The notes below the pieces were generated by a model. It made no database searches. It was given only the letters and a program-made list of their open reading frames with translations, and had not been told where the DNA came from. From the NCBI GenBank assembly GCA_034336665.1, contig JAPFBE010000002.1, forward strand, positions 37,365,406 to 37,429,405: a stretch of 64,000 bases of DNA, read 5' to 3'. This DNA comes from Luscinia megarhynchos (Eukaryota > Chordata > Aves > Passeriformes > Turdidae). Numbering within the stretch: the first letter of the stretch is position 1; each line of letters opens with the position of its first letter. Position numbers and translations under genes: made by a program. Positions 43,001 through 56,300 of the stretch are shown piece by piece.

Positions 43001-43912
43001 GTGTGCTATTTTCTGAAAGCAACTCACAGAAGAGATGAGTGAGCTTTTTGGAGACATGATATTGCTTGACATCTTCTGGAGAAAGGCATGCTATCATCCA
43101 AATAAAAACTGCATTAGATCCTTAGATCATCTTTTGCTCAGCACTGGTGAATTTTTTGTTTTCTGCTGTTACTGAGTTATGTATCTGGTCTTGCTTCAAG
43201 AGTGATCATGCCTTTGCAGCCATTACTGCCCACAACAGCACTCTTTCTGTAAAATTAATCTAATGCAGGAGAAAAACAATGTCTCCAAGCTCTTTTCCAC
43301 AAGCATAACATACACCAATCTGAAGACTAAGTCCAGAACTAAATCAGCATGAGTTTTGCTTCATTAAGCACTATGGACCCTTCCCAAGGCATTAAAACAG
43401 CAGCTTTTGTTTGTTTGTTTATGTATGTTTACATGTGTGTATGTTGGTTTACATCAGGTAGTTTATAACTTTTCTCCCAAGACTGCATTTTTTTTACCTT
43501 CTGGCACTCCTTGCTATCCCAGCTGGAATGCAGTTCGGGGAGGTGTATCTACCCTGAAAGCCAGATCTACCAGATGGTGGCACAATCTGCACTAGGAGAT
43601 TCTGGAGCAAAATGTTTCACTTTTCTAAAAAAAGTCCTCATTACAAAGAGGTTATTTATAGTGTTATCCTAATAAGGAGCCAAAACAGAGCAGCCTTTTA
43701 TTAGAACTCTCAATAAAGGGCATTACACTGAGGCCTCCCTATGCACAAATACCACTTACTGTGCAAAAGTTGGCCTGGAGAGTAGAAAAATTCAGCTTGT
43801 ATTAGAGTTCATTTAGGTAGGAATTTTTTAAAGAGTTTAAGCAGAATTAATTCAATTAATTCCACATGTGACAATGTAATTTTATCCTAATTATTTAAGA
43901 ATTCAGAAATAA

Positions 43913-43924
43913 GGGGGGGGGGGG
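43913..43924 (+). repeat. Poly-G run (G12)
   Basis: Twelve consecutive guanines in otherwise AT-rich DNA. Confidence 0.95.
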
Positions 43925-44050
43925 AAGAGAAACTCTGTTCCCTCATGAAACTCTCTGAAGAGTTACAATAAAAGTCCTGTAAGTTTGCCTGTTATAAAAT
44001 AACCGTGTAAAACAGCCTTTCCCCAGTTCAAGTACAGGTATCTCTGAGTC

Positions 44051-44085
44051 AAAATAATAGTAATAATAATAATAGTAATAATAAG
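44051..44085 (+). repeat. (TAA)n microsatellite
   Basis: Imperfect TAA/TAG trinucleotide run (aataatagtaataataat...), intergenic. Confidence 0.92.
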
Positions 44086-44250
44086 AGTGCTGCCCTTATC
44101 TTCTAGGTGAATATAAGTGGGTGAGAGAAAGCAGCAGCAGAGGAGCTCATTTTGGCTTTCCATATGTCCTGACCAAGGCATTTTCAGCCAGGGAAAATGA
44201 GGGACATAGGTCTTTGCCTCTCCTGGATAAAGACTACTGCAGGGTATGCT

Positions 44251-44950
44251 TTGCTTCAAACAACCCATGGATGAATTCCGGGATTGGGGCAGTTTTCTCT
44301 TTCTCTCAGAGTCCCCGGACTCCAGGAACACGTTCCAGCTCTGGCTTAGGGATGGAGCATCCCGGTCACCCCCTGCTGCTCCTGTTGCTGCTGGCGCCCT
44401 GCCCAAATACACCCAGCTCTCTCCACACTAACTTCTGGGCTCGGGCTGCAGGACGGGTGCTTTCTCTCTCTCTCCCCCGCAAATGCAATAACGCGTTGTG
44501 TTACAGCCGCAAGTGCAGCTTTGTGGATTTTTTGAGGAAAGGGGCAAGACGAGAGAGAAGAACTCGAGGAGACAGATGTGGGTGTCCCCAGGATACAGCG
44601 GGTTTGCGCTGGGGGCGATGGGGTCGGCAGAGATGGTGCCAGGCGCTTCCCTGTGCTCCCCGTGCCGGAGCATCCCTGCCGGAGCATCCCTGCCGGAGCA
44701 TCCCTGCCGGGTCCCGGCGCAGCCGGGCTGGCGATGGCACTCGCTCGCCGCCGAGCGGCACCAAGGCACCGAGGGACGGCCAGGGCCCGAAAGCAGCCGG
44801 GAAACGGGGCTTTTGCCTGCCTGCCAGCAGGGGGATGGGAGGGGACGCTGCCCGCAGAGCCCTTAGGGCCGGTCCGGGCAGCTTGAGGCAGCCGGGATCA
44901 TCCCTGCTGGTCACACTGAGCAGGGCGCGCACGAAATGACTGGAACACCA
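44251..44950. promoter_or_regulatory. Isolated GC-rich island, intergenic
   Basis: About 700 bp with clearly raised GC and CpG content (strongest 44580-44940) in AT-rich surroundings, about 5 kb upstream of FRRS1L. It has a short tandem array (44663-44711) and a CTCF-like motif (44824-44834). Several overlapping open frames on both strands are explained by high GC and have no recognised family. It could be an orphan CpG island, an unannotated promoter, or simply a GC-rich repeat remnant. Confidence 0.45.
44663..44711 (+). repeat. 14-bp tandem repeat, 3.5 copies
   Basis: Three exact copies of TGCCGGAGCATCCC plus a partial fourth, within the intergenic GC-rich island. Confidence 0.93.
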
Positions 44951-47900
44951 GCGGGACTGCAGGTCAGACTTCTCAGTTCCTAAGCAATAGCAAGGAAAAG
45001 GTTTCTGGAGAGGTAGGGTGAGTTACGCAGCGAGGAAGGGAAATTCCAGCCCCAATTCCAGCTTTTGTATCACGCTTCCCTCCTTGCATATCCGTAGATG
45101 GTGGACTCATTCCGGGGCACAAGTGGCTTCACTGACTTAAAAAAAAAAAAAAATCTGTTCTTTTGTTAGTCCACACTAATGGAAAAGAGTTATACCTCTC
45201 AAAAACCTCACTGCAGGCTTTGGTAGCACCCACAAGGTGCATAGGAGTGTTTGAACCAGGGATGCAGGGACAAACTAAACACAGAACAAGTTCCTCTTCT
45301 GTATAAAAGATCCCATACATCTGCTAGTGGTATAACAACAAACAACTTTGGAGAGCCTGGACATATTGTTTTGATTTGCTTGTAAAATCTGTTAAAAAGA
45401 GAGACATTTTAAACATTGTCATGACAGATGTTGCTGCTAATATTTAAAATTGCAAAGTCAGGTTTACTACTCAGAAAATCAGTTAATTGAGGTTCAGCGT
45501 GGTTTATTTATCCAGACATTCTAGAATACAGGAATGTTAATGAAAAGTGTTATTGAACAGAGCAAAACATTTTGCAAAAGATAAGATTAAGAAACATTTA
45601 TACAATTTAATGTGGAGATAAAACCATTGTATTTGATGGCTGTTTGAGGCAAACTTGAGGATCTCTAGCCACTCTTACACCTCTTTTTTCTACTAACAGA
45701 AAAATTTTAGCATTGATAGATGATTGGGATTTTCTAGTTAAGTTCTTCATGTGACCCAAGCCATAAAAGAATACTGAACTTGTTTTTCTTGTTTCTACTG
45801 TGCAGGTATGTAATATATCCTAGGGTTAATGCAGTGTTTTTCATACAGATGTTTGCAAGGATAAAACTGATTAAAAATAAGTGTTTAACTGGCTTATCTT
45901 CATTTATATATTATATTCAATATGTGCCTGGAGGAAAGGTTTCCAACAGCCCATGCTGTGCAGTAGCCCTTTCCTCATGCTGTGCCATAGTTGCTTCCCT
46001 TACACGTCAAAAAAAAAATGAGAGCATGTTATGAATTCTGAAGCCATTTCAGTATGTCATTAAGCTGATGCTTTTGAGTTTTGTTCTGATGCTGTTGCTA
46101 TGCCAATTTGAGACGGGAAAACAGTCTCTAAGCATTTACTGAAAACATTGCTCATCAACTGGAGAAAAAGAAAGCGGGGAAAAAATCCAGACATCAATCT
46201 GGTGCTTGAAGAGAAACACAAGCTCCCCTGTTCTGGCAGCCGGTTCTCCCACATGTACACAGAGCCCTCTCCCTGCCATTGTGAAATATTCACATATGTC
46301 AGCCACCCAAAAATGTAGCAGTGGAGGGCAAGGAGCACTAAACAGAGGCTTTCTTGCCACTCCTCACAGGCAGTCACAGTGTTGCTGAGTTGACACCCAA
46401 CAGCTTTACCAAGATCAGGCCACGCTGGGACAACAACATTTTCTCTGTAAGAGTTGATGAGCACAAACCCTGAACCCAGACACAGAAAGAGCAGTTAAAC
46501 AGTGTTTACTGTATGATATAGACAGTTTAGATCTGCCCTCTGAGCATTCTTTTGGACCACAAGGAATTAGTTTTTCCACTCCCTCAGGCCTGCTGTGCCC
46601 TGGCCACATGCTGAAGGAAGACATTGAAGGTGGATAGAGTGTGCAGCTGGCTGAAGAGGTGCTGTGATTTAATTGTGTGGGCTCCAGTCAAAATGGTAAC
46701 TGTCAGGACCGGATTCTGCTAAAGTCCCAGCTCCAGGCATCCCTAAAGGACAGAGTTAATGATGTGTGGCACTAGGGATTGCAAAACAGCACAGCTTTTT
46801 CCATCCACAGTGAACAATGCTTCTTCTCATGAAATGTCTCAGCATTTAGTTGAAGAATATTTAGAAGCATTCATGTTTGCTAAAACAACACAAGAAAAAA
46901 AACCTCAAACTCATCAGAACTCCCATTTGTAGTGAAGTATTAATATTGATAGTATTTTCAAAGTGAAAGTCGAGAACAAGTCTTTGGTTTTTTAATCTTT
47001 TTTGGGAATCAGAGTTCTTCTTTGTTTCTACCATTTTGTTCAAACTCATGACATCATACTGTTGCTTATTGTATTCACATTTATTCCGTGTGCCAAAAAG
47101 AGTCTAACAGTATCAGACAAGGAAATTTGGATACTTTGCTTAGTGTTTATCCATGGGAAAGTTTTACTTCTGGTTCTCAGTTTGAAGAAAGTTCTCAAAA
47201 CACAAGAAACCCCTGCTCCTGACCTCTGTTCTCTGAAGATCAGTCCATGTTAAGTTAAGGTTGCTGCAGTCACCCCAGCCCCTCCACCCTCTCCCTGCCC
47301 TCGCATGATGACTCAACTTCTAATGACACAGTCACACATGGGTTTTTCCACTGCACCTGTCCCATTTGACAGCCTGTAATGAATGAAAGGGTTGAGCAAT
47401 GTTTATTTTTATCTTCTCTTTTCTATTTGAGCTCTGCTTTGGGGACAAAAGCATATTTAACCACTTACTTTTAAAGACTTGCACGCATCCTTTCAGTTGC
47501 GTCCCCGTGCTTATGAAATTGACCTTCAGAACTACAGCTAAGTAAAGTCACAATTTCCTAGTAGAAGGAAATTTCACTTTCCTTTTACTTCACTTTTCTG
47601 ATTAAAGAAGAGACCCAGTAGCATTTTGAGTTTCTCATAAGGGAATTTCACCTTTGGGGGGAAATGGGAGCTCTTCCAGCTCTTCCACAGTACTGTAGTT
47701 TTAAAAGAGTCATCCTGCCCTATTCCACTCAGGAATGCTATTACAGGTATTGCATGTAAAACATTTAGTGAGGCAGCTGGCCATGGGCCTGAGGGATGCT
47801 CACATGGTCAATGCAATCTGTGTCAACAAGCCCTAGCTTAACAAGCATGTAGGCACAACTGCAAAAATAAACATTTCTTGTGCTTCCTTGATCCTTATTT

Positions 47901-49846
47901 AAACAATTGATGCTCACAGCACTTTCCCTTTTCTTCAGTGGTTGTCCTCTATCATCTCATTTCCTAGTCCTGTTTTCCTTCTATCTGTTCCCATACTGGG
48001 AGGGTTTGGCAGGTACCTGACCACAGAAGGGGCTGGCAGAGAGCCTGAACAGATGTAAACCCTTCAGCACCTTCTCTTGCCCCAAATTTTCTTCCTCAGA
48101 CCTGGCTGCTCTTCCCACCCACTGTGGGGAAACCCACCTACTGCCACTGGACATTTGCAGACAGAAGAATTTCCTCTGTGTGCACAGCCATGACAGGCAG
48201 CAGCTCACCTGTCTGCCAGCTCCAGCTCATTGGGTGTGCTTGGCCAGCAGAAATAGCCAAGTGCATACCCTTCTAGTATAAGAAACCTACAGTGAAACCT
48301 TTGCTGAGTATGATGCTTGCACAGACAAGAGCATGAGCATTTCAGATCCATTTGTCAAGTGCTTTCACTTCTCCACTTACCAGGAGGAGCAAATAGGATG
48401 GCCATTCAGGGGCTGTGCAGGAGACCAAACCTTTGGCTTTGTGTGCTCTGGAAAAATGGTTCTCATCTGCTTACATCGGTTCATTTTTACAGATTAGTTC
48501 CTCAAACCTCCATGCCAGGCAGTAAAGGAGCAATTTGCCACAGAGGACTGTGTCATTCCTTATCCATGACCTGAGTCATTGCTTTCCCTGGCTTGAGTGG
48601 TGAGCAGGATGGATCATTTCCTAACACACACAAGCACCCACCTGCAGTCCCTATTTGTACAGCTGTGTATCCTCCAGGGGAGCTGCTCACCTAACCTGAT
48701 GTTGCCAGATGCCTGAACTGTGTTGCAGGTGAGTAAAAAAGAAAACATTTCTGGATGCAGCCATGTACAGTGACTTCAGCTGCACTGCACACTGCTCTGC
48801 TTTCAGTGTGTGGCAAAAGAAAGCAGAAAGTGAACACAACATTTACAGTAGTTAACAGTGGGGAAAAGAGTGGGAGCCTTTATAGAAAATTTCTCCAGGT
48901 ATTTTTCACATTCACATCTAACTGTGGTTTTCCAGGGACCTGCCCATCTTTCCTGCCTTTCCCTTCCCATGGATTTCTTCTCAGTAGGTACCACAGGGGT
49001 AAAGCAGTCTTTAACTGAGAGCTCTGTTCATTAGCTAGCACTGGCTATTGACATAGGAGGCCCACAGGTGAGATCAAGGCTTCACTTTTCCAGGTGATGG
49101 ATCCATAAAGATGTCACAGGTCCCTGCTGTAGGGCTGGCTCTGAAATGAGGCAGCAGGTCACAGAAAACTTTGAAATACCAGCCCCAGCTGTTACCTCAA
49201 GGTTCAAATTAACCAGCACAGTTCCCCAGAGAGTGCCATTACCAAGATCTCTTGGGTGAGCTGACTCCCCAGGTTGGAAGGGAAGAATAATATTTCAAAT
49301 GAGTGGACTGGCAGAGTTCAAAGGGATAATAAGCATTTAAATTCAACATGAAAGACATCTTCCTCTGCAGAGCTTTAGGATGGAATGTAGCCAGGCAGAT
49401 AAGCTATTTAAAAGCCCCTTTAATCAAGACTATTAACATGGAGATTTTTGTTGTAATTAAAAACATCCTCCTATTCAATCACTTTAAAGGGAAAGTGATA
49501 GAAAATGTAATTTATTTTTCTATTTGAATCCCTTATAAAAGAACAGCAAAAACATTTTTTCCTTGCAGGGAATCACATTGTCATTAAAATTATCTTTGAG
49601 AGAAGATCCATTTAATCTATTCTGTTGCTCATATTTTAGCTTGCAGTGAACTGTTGCACTCATATTTCAACAAAAAGAGGTAGAAAACCTACATCTTTAC
49701 TTCCCAAGTGTTTCATTTTCTGACCATAAGCAACAGTAAGACTACTTAAAAGGATAATTTTTCTTCTCATATATTTCCTAATATCTCAGAAGATGCTGTA
49801 GAAAAAAAGGTCAGCTCATGCAGAAAAAACACTTTCTCTTTTCTTG

Positions 49847-49881
49847 ATTTTTTTTTTTTTGTTTGGGGTTTTTTTTTTTTG
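49847..49881 (+). repeat. Poly-T tracts
   Basis: Two runs of T (T14 and T12) separated by GTTTGGGG. Confidence 0.9.
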
Positions 49882-52652
49882 TGCATTTGGAAGTAAAACA
49901 CTTTAAAAGAAGCCTGCCTACTTTGCAGAGGGCGAAGCAGACAAAAGAGTACCATGCACTTGTATTCAGCAAGGCTTTTAAGTGAGCACCAAAAAGAGAA
50001 GATGACACTTCAGGAGCTACCAGAGTGCTACCAATGCAGCACTCTCCTTTCCTAATTTAGAACTCCAAGTCCTGTCTGCTGTGGGAATCCCCTCTTCCCT
50101 CTAAGATAGCTGTTGGCTATTTAGCTCACAATGATGAAGAATAGACAAAAAAATTAATAGGACCAGAGAAACTTTCTCAAAGCAGCCAGAGCAGGGATGC
50201 TTCACAGAGAAACATGGCATCTGAATGGAAACAGGCAGCCCTTAGCAGGACAAGGGCTGCTGTTCACTTTGTTTTCAGGCAGATTTGCAGACCTGAGTGG
50301 TTACAGAGGAAGAGCAGCATATGGGACATGCGTGAAGCCTCACTGAGCCTCCCACGCAGCGCTAAGCCAGCTAGATAAGAGCCTAATCCTGGGCAGGGAA
50401 AATATCACCATCTGACAGGGCTTTGCCAGTGTGAAGCAGCATTTCTCACAAGCTGAGAAGCTGTTCAGTGGTACAGCTGTGGTGAATCTCAGGATGTATC
50501 CTGTTGATCTTACTAGACCCAAAGTTGCTGCAGGGTCCATTGCTTGTCATGTTCCTATTGCTTTGCACTCCTCAGATTTTTAGAAAATGAGTTTACTGTG
50601 AATCCTTCTTCATTTCAAACTGATACTGACTAAACTGGAAGATCCAGAAGGAGCATATATCACAGTATATCATCAGCTCAGTGCTACCTCTGATTTATAG
50701 CACAGCCGTGTGCTAACCCAGCTCCATTGTTCTGTCCCTGGAACTTGGCTGGCCATTTCCTGCAAAAAGCCTTTTGTTGGACTGCAAAACCTGAAAAAAA
50801 TTTGAAAATGCCCCATCTTCTTCATGATGTCTTGAGCAGTGCAATTTCAAAGTGCATCTTACCCTCTCATGGTGTTGAAAGTGATCAAATATCTCCTTAC
50901 CTGAACTGAAAAGGCTGAAGCAGCTTCAGAACCCAGCATCTGCTTGATAAGGTGGAACATCCCCATGCAAGCACCCATCTGTACAGCCCCTGGTGTGGGT
51001 GCCCTGTCTGAGCCAGAGAACATATGCTGAATGGCAACTATCATATGAGATTGCTGCCTGACAGGGCTCTTCAAAGATCAAGATCACCCTTCACTAAAAA
51101 GTATTAGATATGTCTATTTTTCCTATATTTTGTCTGTATGGGTTCAGAACAGCAACTACCTTTTGACAAGTAAGGAGCATCTGCACACCACAGCTATTTA
51201 TATTATAAACTTCATACCAGCTTTTCCAAGCAGGTCTAAATCACAGACCTCATCTTCCTTTCCTTGGCAGCTTAGTCCTCTACCTTCACCCTTCAGAAAC
51301 TCGATGAAATATGCTAATTTCCACCAGGCTCTATTTGTTCCTGTTCCTCAGAAGGTGTCTGTGCAGGCCACAGGCTGAACAGGGCTGTGCCAGCTTTTGG
51401 CAGCAGGCATCAGCTGTGGTAAGGCTTGCTTAGCAAGCCATGCTCTGCCTTGTGCATGACAGGCAGCCTTTCCTTGTCTGGAGGAACAGAAAAGGCAGGA
51501 TCCACCTGAGGTGCTTGGACTGTTCCTAGGCATTAAATCCATTTAGTCACTGCTTGAAACTAAATCTATTTGAGGGATGTTTGATGACTTTAGTTAATTA
51601 AAAGGCTCTTATCTAATGCTGGTTACTTTTACATTTAGTGGGGAAAAAAAATATTATTTCCAATGTTGTCTCTTTGGATAAGAAGAATTAGCTGCTTTGC
51701 TGATATAATCTCCTCTTAGTAAGTAACCAAGAAAGATTCATTATTGTCTCTTGAGCCTAAAGAAATGTCAAAGGTATTAAAACATTGACATTTTGTTGCA
51801 GTGAGATCTGTGAGATAAACCAGTAAGCTGCCTGAAGGCAAGATCTGAGATTACTCATCCGATTCTGTTGCTGTGATATGGCATTGTGGCATCAAATTGC
51901 TGTGAGTCACCCCCTCCCCTGTCAAGGTTCATACAAATGGCTGTGCACCATTCATCATGGTTGTAATGGACTCAAGAGGAACAGAACTAGAAACAGAGAG
52001 CTGTTTGTGGTGCTGATTTTCAGAACAAAATATAAGCTTGTTAGAATCTGTATTTTTTTTTACCAGCACCAAATGCTGCACATGACCTGATCAGATGATG
52101 CCCAAAAAAAACCAATATTAAATCATTTGGATTCAGCCAGTTGGTACTCAGAATTGTCTATATGCCCTAAAAAAAGATTATTTCTCCTAAATTAATCTCT
52201 CCTGGTCCCATTTTAATTTTATTAAAGTCCATTCCAAGTGCATTGAGAAGACAAGATGAAAAAATCCTTGCCTGGTGAAAAGACTTGTCCTGTCTGTGTG
52301 TCCAAGATGCCCATTCTTCTTGTTCAGCTCCTGGGGACTGTGTCTGCTGCCCAGCTGTAGCTCTGTCCTTCAGCCTTGTGCTGGTGCCTTTAAGCTTACC
52401 ATGGCCCATATTTCTGAACCTGCTTGAGTTGAACCACACAGAGGCAGGCAGCTCTCATCCAGCACGCATCAGCAGCCTTGGTTTCTCTCTTTGCTGGCCA
52501 GGACAGCCTGCAGGATGCCCTCAGCTTTTTCACCCTTCTTCCAGGATGCCTGAAACTGTCACAGATCACAGCAGGACAGCCATTCCACCAGCACATTTCT
52601 TCTCTTTTTCTGAGTACATGTTCTAGAGGCTATAAATACTTCGGGGCTTTCA

Positions 52653-52730
52653 CCAAAAAAACAAAACAAAACTAAACTAAACAAACAAAAACAAAAAACA
52701 AACCAAAAAACCAAAGTCAAACAAAACAGG
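52653..52730 (+). repeat. A-rich (CAAAA/CTAAA)n simple repeat
   Basis: About 78 bp of interspersed CAAAA, CTAAA and CAAA units. Low complexity. Confidence 0.9.
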
Positions 52731-53082
52731 AAGAATGGCTTTTTGATGATTTGAAAAAAGCAGATTAAGGGTTTTTTGTGTTTCTTTGTTATAGAAGATT
52801 GTAAGAAATGAGCTGTAGCATTACAGTAATGAGCATCAGCAGACATTCTTTCTCTACTAACCTATGGCCTGGCTGGCACATCAACCAGTGCTAAAACAGA
52901 GAGACCTTGTTGTCATTAAAAAACACTTTGCTTCAAACACCACTTTTGAATTACAATGGATTTTAACATCAAAATTCCCATCACCACCATCACTTCAGCC
53001 TTCACAGAGTGAGGAAACTACTCAAGCTACAGCAAGGCCTTCTGCCTTCTCACTAACTCTGTTCTGGGTCTTGTTGTTTGGC

Positions 53083-53335
53083 CTGGAGAAAAGATAACTG
53101 ACAGGGAACCTCATTAATGTCTGTGAGTATCTAAAGGGAGGGTGCCAAGAGGATGGATCCAGGCTCTTCCTGGTGGTGCTGAGCAATAGGACAAGAGGCA
53201 GTGGGCAGAAACTGATGCACAGGAAATTCCCCCTGAATAGGAGGAAGAACTTCTCTACTGTGCAGGTGATCATGCACTGGAAGAGGGTGTCCAGAGAGGC
53301 TCTGGAGTCTTCTTCATTATTCAAGATTTGCCAGC
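53083..53335 (+). mobile_element. CR1 LINE fragment
   Basis: The segment follows the CR1 3' region in order: GGAGAAAAGATAACTGACAGGG..CCTCATTAATGTC, TATCTAAAGGGAGGGTGCCAAG, CTCTTCCTGGTGGTGCTGAGCAATAGGACAAGAGGCAGTGGGC, GAAGAACTTCTCTACTGTG, GCACTGGAAGAGGGTGTCC. It is diverged and without coding capacity, and it lacks the extreme 3' tail seen in the other two copies. Confidence 0.88.
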
Positions 53336-56300
53336 CCTCAGATCTTTTTTCTAAGGAGAAGTGAGAACTCTTTCAGTTTTGAGTGATGGAGTTTCTTCAG
53401 AACAGAGGCAATGCTTTATTCCTCTCAGACCCCAAACAAGCTTGATGTATCTTGTGCCCACAGCAGAGGTTTACATCAGTCTCCATGCCTCTGGAACCCT
53501 TCAGCTGAGATAGCTCACCCCCCCAAAATGGTAGGTTCCTATGCAGTTACCATGCTACCATCAGTTTCTGTTTATTTTAGAGTGTTTTCAGTGATAAACC
53601 CTCTCCCTGCCTCTCAAGAGCCCAAAGGCAAGGAAAGCCCGTTCAGTAGGGCTGCCCTGACTGTGGATTTTTCTCAGCCATTGCTGAGGGTTTCCTTTGA
53701 CTCTCTTATTGCCACTCAGAAATGTTCAATTTTAGTGGCTCAAGTCTCTTTGAGACATTTCAAGATAGCTCTCAACCATCCCTACTCAACCATTCCCTGC
53801 TGTTGCCTTGCTGAAGAGACACAGCTGCTATGCTATAGCTCCTGCTCCAAGGAGGAAAGGCAGTGAAAACAGCTGGATCACCCCAGTCTCTGCAGGCCAG
53901 CAACCACAGATGCATTTTCATGTGGCTCACGTTTGCATAGGAATAACCTATTTTTTGTGAAATACATCCTGTACTCAGACTTATTTTCGTGTCTCCTCTT
54001 CCTCACCTGGGGAAGATCTTGATCCTTGATCTTGATTATCTATTTAATGCTCAAAAAAGATATCCCAGACTATCCTTAAAAGCCTCTTGCCATGTACCCA
54101 GGTCCAGATGCAACCTGCAGGCAGCCTCAAACTTAGAAGAGCCAGAACTCACAGTGGGCCCAGGCTGGTACTGGCACATGAGACACAGATGTAACTGGGA
54201 GAGGGACACCACCAAATAAAAACAGCAGCTCTGTCACAGCTTCCAGTCCTTCTCTGCCTTTCTGCAGCTTTGTCTGCCTTCAGAGTGCAGAGAACAGGGT
54301 ACACACCCCATGGCACACCCTAGCAAAAGGTCAGAGTGAGAACAATCTCTTTTGGGCTTTAGCTGCTTCTCCTGAAGCCTAGTCCCTGAAGACACCTAAC
54401 TCCCCCAGGCATCCCTCCATCCCTTGGCCTGTCCACAGCACTGGACTCCTTTTGTCTTCCAGCTGAGCTGTCCTTCCCCATGCTGCTGGACAAGCCTCTT
54501 CCCCAGGAGTTCTGCCCCACATCCCGTCTCTGCCCTGGCACAGCAGAGGTCTGTGCCCTTCCTGAGCCACTGCACACCACACAGGCAGAGCTCAGCCCTG
54601 AGGGTTTGTCAAACCCTGACCATGCCAGGCACAGGGAGGAAAATAACTCTGCTATCTTTTTCAGAGCAGGCTGCAGCTTGGTGCCTTCGTTATGTATTAC
54701 TCTTGTCATCAGCCAAGAAGCGTGCAGGAAAACAGCCAAGCCTAGCTTATCAAATGTGCCTGGTAAGAATATCTCGTGGTTTAAAGCCTTGGCACAGCAC
54801 ACAGCACAGGCAAGTGCTTCCTCTGCAACTGTTTGAGTTTTCCTGGCTATTTTGGAGGGAGGCCAGGGGGACCAGTCTCACCCTGAAGCTGCTCATGTGT
54901 GAGTGTCTTGCTGAACCAGGGCCAACATTTCCCTAGAAGAAAAAAGGCAGAGCTTGTATAAGCATGAAAATCAACAACAACAAAAAAATCCTTACTCTCA
55001 TTTCCATAAGGCATGGAAATAAGGAAAAAACCTAGAGTAAATTAGCTAGAGATGAACATTTGGATTCAGATTTCATTAACTTGCACATCTGGTTAAAACA
55101 AGGCCTGATTTATTGCAAGCTCTAAGCAGATGTATGGGCCTCTATTAAGTGATTAGGGAGAGCTGTCTCTCTCCTCCCCCAATCACTTTGTTTCCTGTTT
55201 TAATTTCATAATAGCCAGTTTAAAATTTCCGCAAACACTGATGGGATTTGTTTTCCCTCATGAGAGTTCACTCCATCTCCTTTGATAATCAAAGATGTGA
55301 CAAGGTAGCAGCCTTTAGCAGAAGATTGTTGGCACAGCCCTGGGCACAATCTGCCAGGATGGACTCGCCAGGGCTGCAAAGGGCAAGTCTGCCCTGATGG
55401 GGAAGATTTTCTGTACCCAGAAAGACAGCACAGCATTTATAAAAAGTCACTCTTCCATATTAATGAAATGGCTTGCACTGAGTGGGTGTATAGCTGAGCT
55501 GAGCACCAGGCACCTGATGGTGGCATTAAGCACCTGAGGCTGGGGGTGGCAGTGCCAGCCATGGGATGCTCTGGGGAGCTGCAGGTGCTGAGATTTTTCC
55601 ACCACCAAGCCCTGTTCTCCTGTGCCATCCATGCCAGCTGGCTGGAGATGTCAGCCAGCCCCACATTTTATGCCCCAAGACTTCAGGATGCTGCTGCCTG
55701 CATAGCCCCACAGTATGGGTAGTCCAATCTGTTTTCCTAAATAATGTGATTTTTAAACCTGACATTGTAAAACTTCCCCAAAAGGCAGTCTTCATCCTTT
55801 TGGGGGAAACAGGTGGGGTAAGGCTTATGTGTCTTCTCAATAATACAGAAAGGTAAAGGTGACTCCAAATAACCACGTATGTCATTGTTTACTCCTAGCA
55901 AAAGTTCAGCTGGCAGTGTGTGAGGGAGAAATGAAGCAGCCGTGGGTTTCATGTGGCAGCTAGAGCTGAATGTACTCAGTTACTGCTCAAGCCCACACAG
56001 TAAGGCTGTGGAAGAGATACATGCATAATTAATATACTTTTAATTAAATGGTAACATCTTTCAATATATTGAATTTACTGCAATTACATTTATTGCAATT
56101 ACATTTATCTCTTCACACCCTTTGACCTACTGAAGCATCACTTTTTTTTTTTCTTTCAGTTACAATATGAGCATAAACAACACTAATTGGACTTTAGGAC
56201 TAGATGTGACAAAGGAGACCTGGAGCTGTTCCAGGCTGTCCCCACTGGAGAGAGCAGTGCCAGAACAGGGATGTGCAAGGGCCACTGAGATAGAAGCTGC

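Larger units (their letters stand above)
40231..44250. other. Upstream flank of FRRS1L, no gene recognised
   Basis: AT-rich, non-coding in appearance. It contains a GTTT/GTATGTTT-rich stretch (43407-43455), a G12 run (43913-43924) and an AAT microsatellite (44051-44085). The short ORFs have no recognisable family. Confidence 0.7.
44951..53082. other. Intergenic, no gene recognised
   Basis: Mixed-composition non-coding DNA. It holds poly-T tracts (49847-49881), an A-rich simple tract (52653-52730) and an AT-rich block at 49390-49640 that resembles conserved non-coding sequence. Isolated donor-like CAG|GTGAGT (48729-48734) and CAG|GTATGT (45806-45811) motifs occur on the plus strand, without supporting exons. 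Confidence 0.65.

Noticed and set aside
44121..44939. 272-codon plus-strand ORF and 143-codon minus-strand ORF in the GC island
   Set aside because: Explained by high GC and the short tandem repeat. Mixed frames have similar openness and no family match.
53411..54936. ORFs of 147-170 codons on both strands
   Set aside because: The compositions are random-like, with no domains, no consistent splice signals and overlapping opposite-strand frames.
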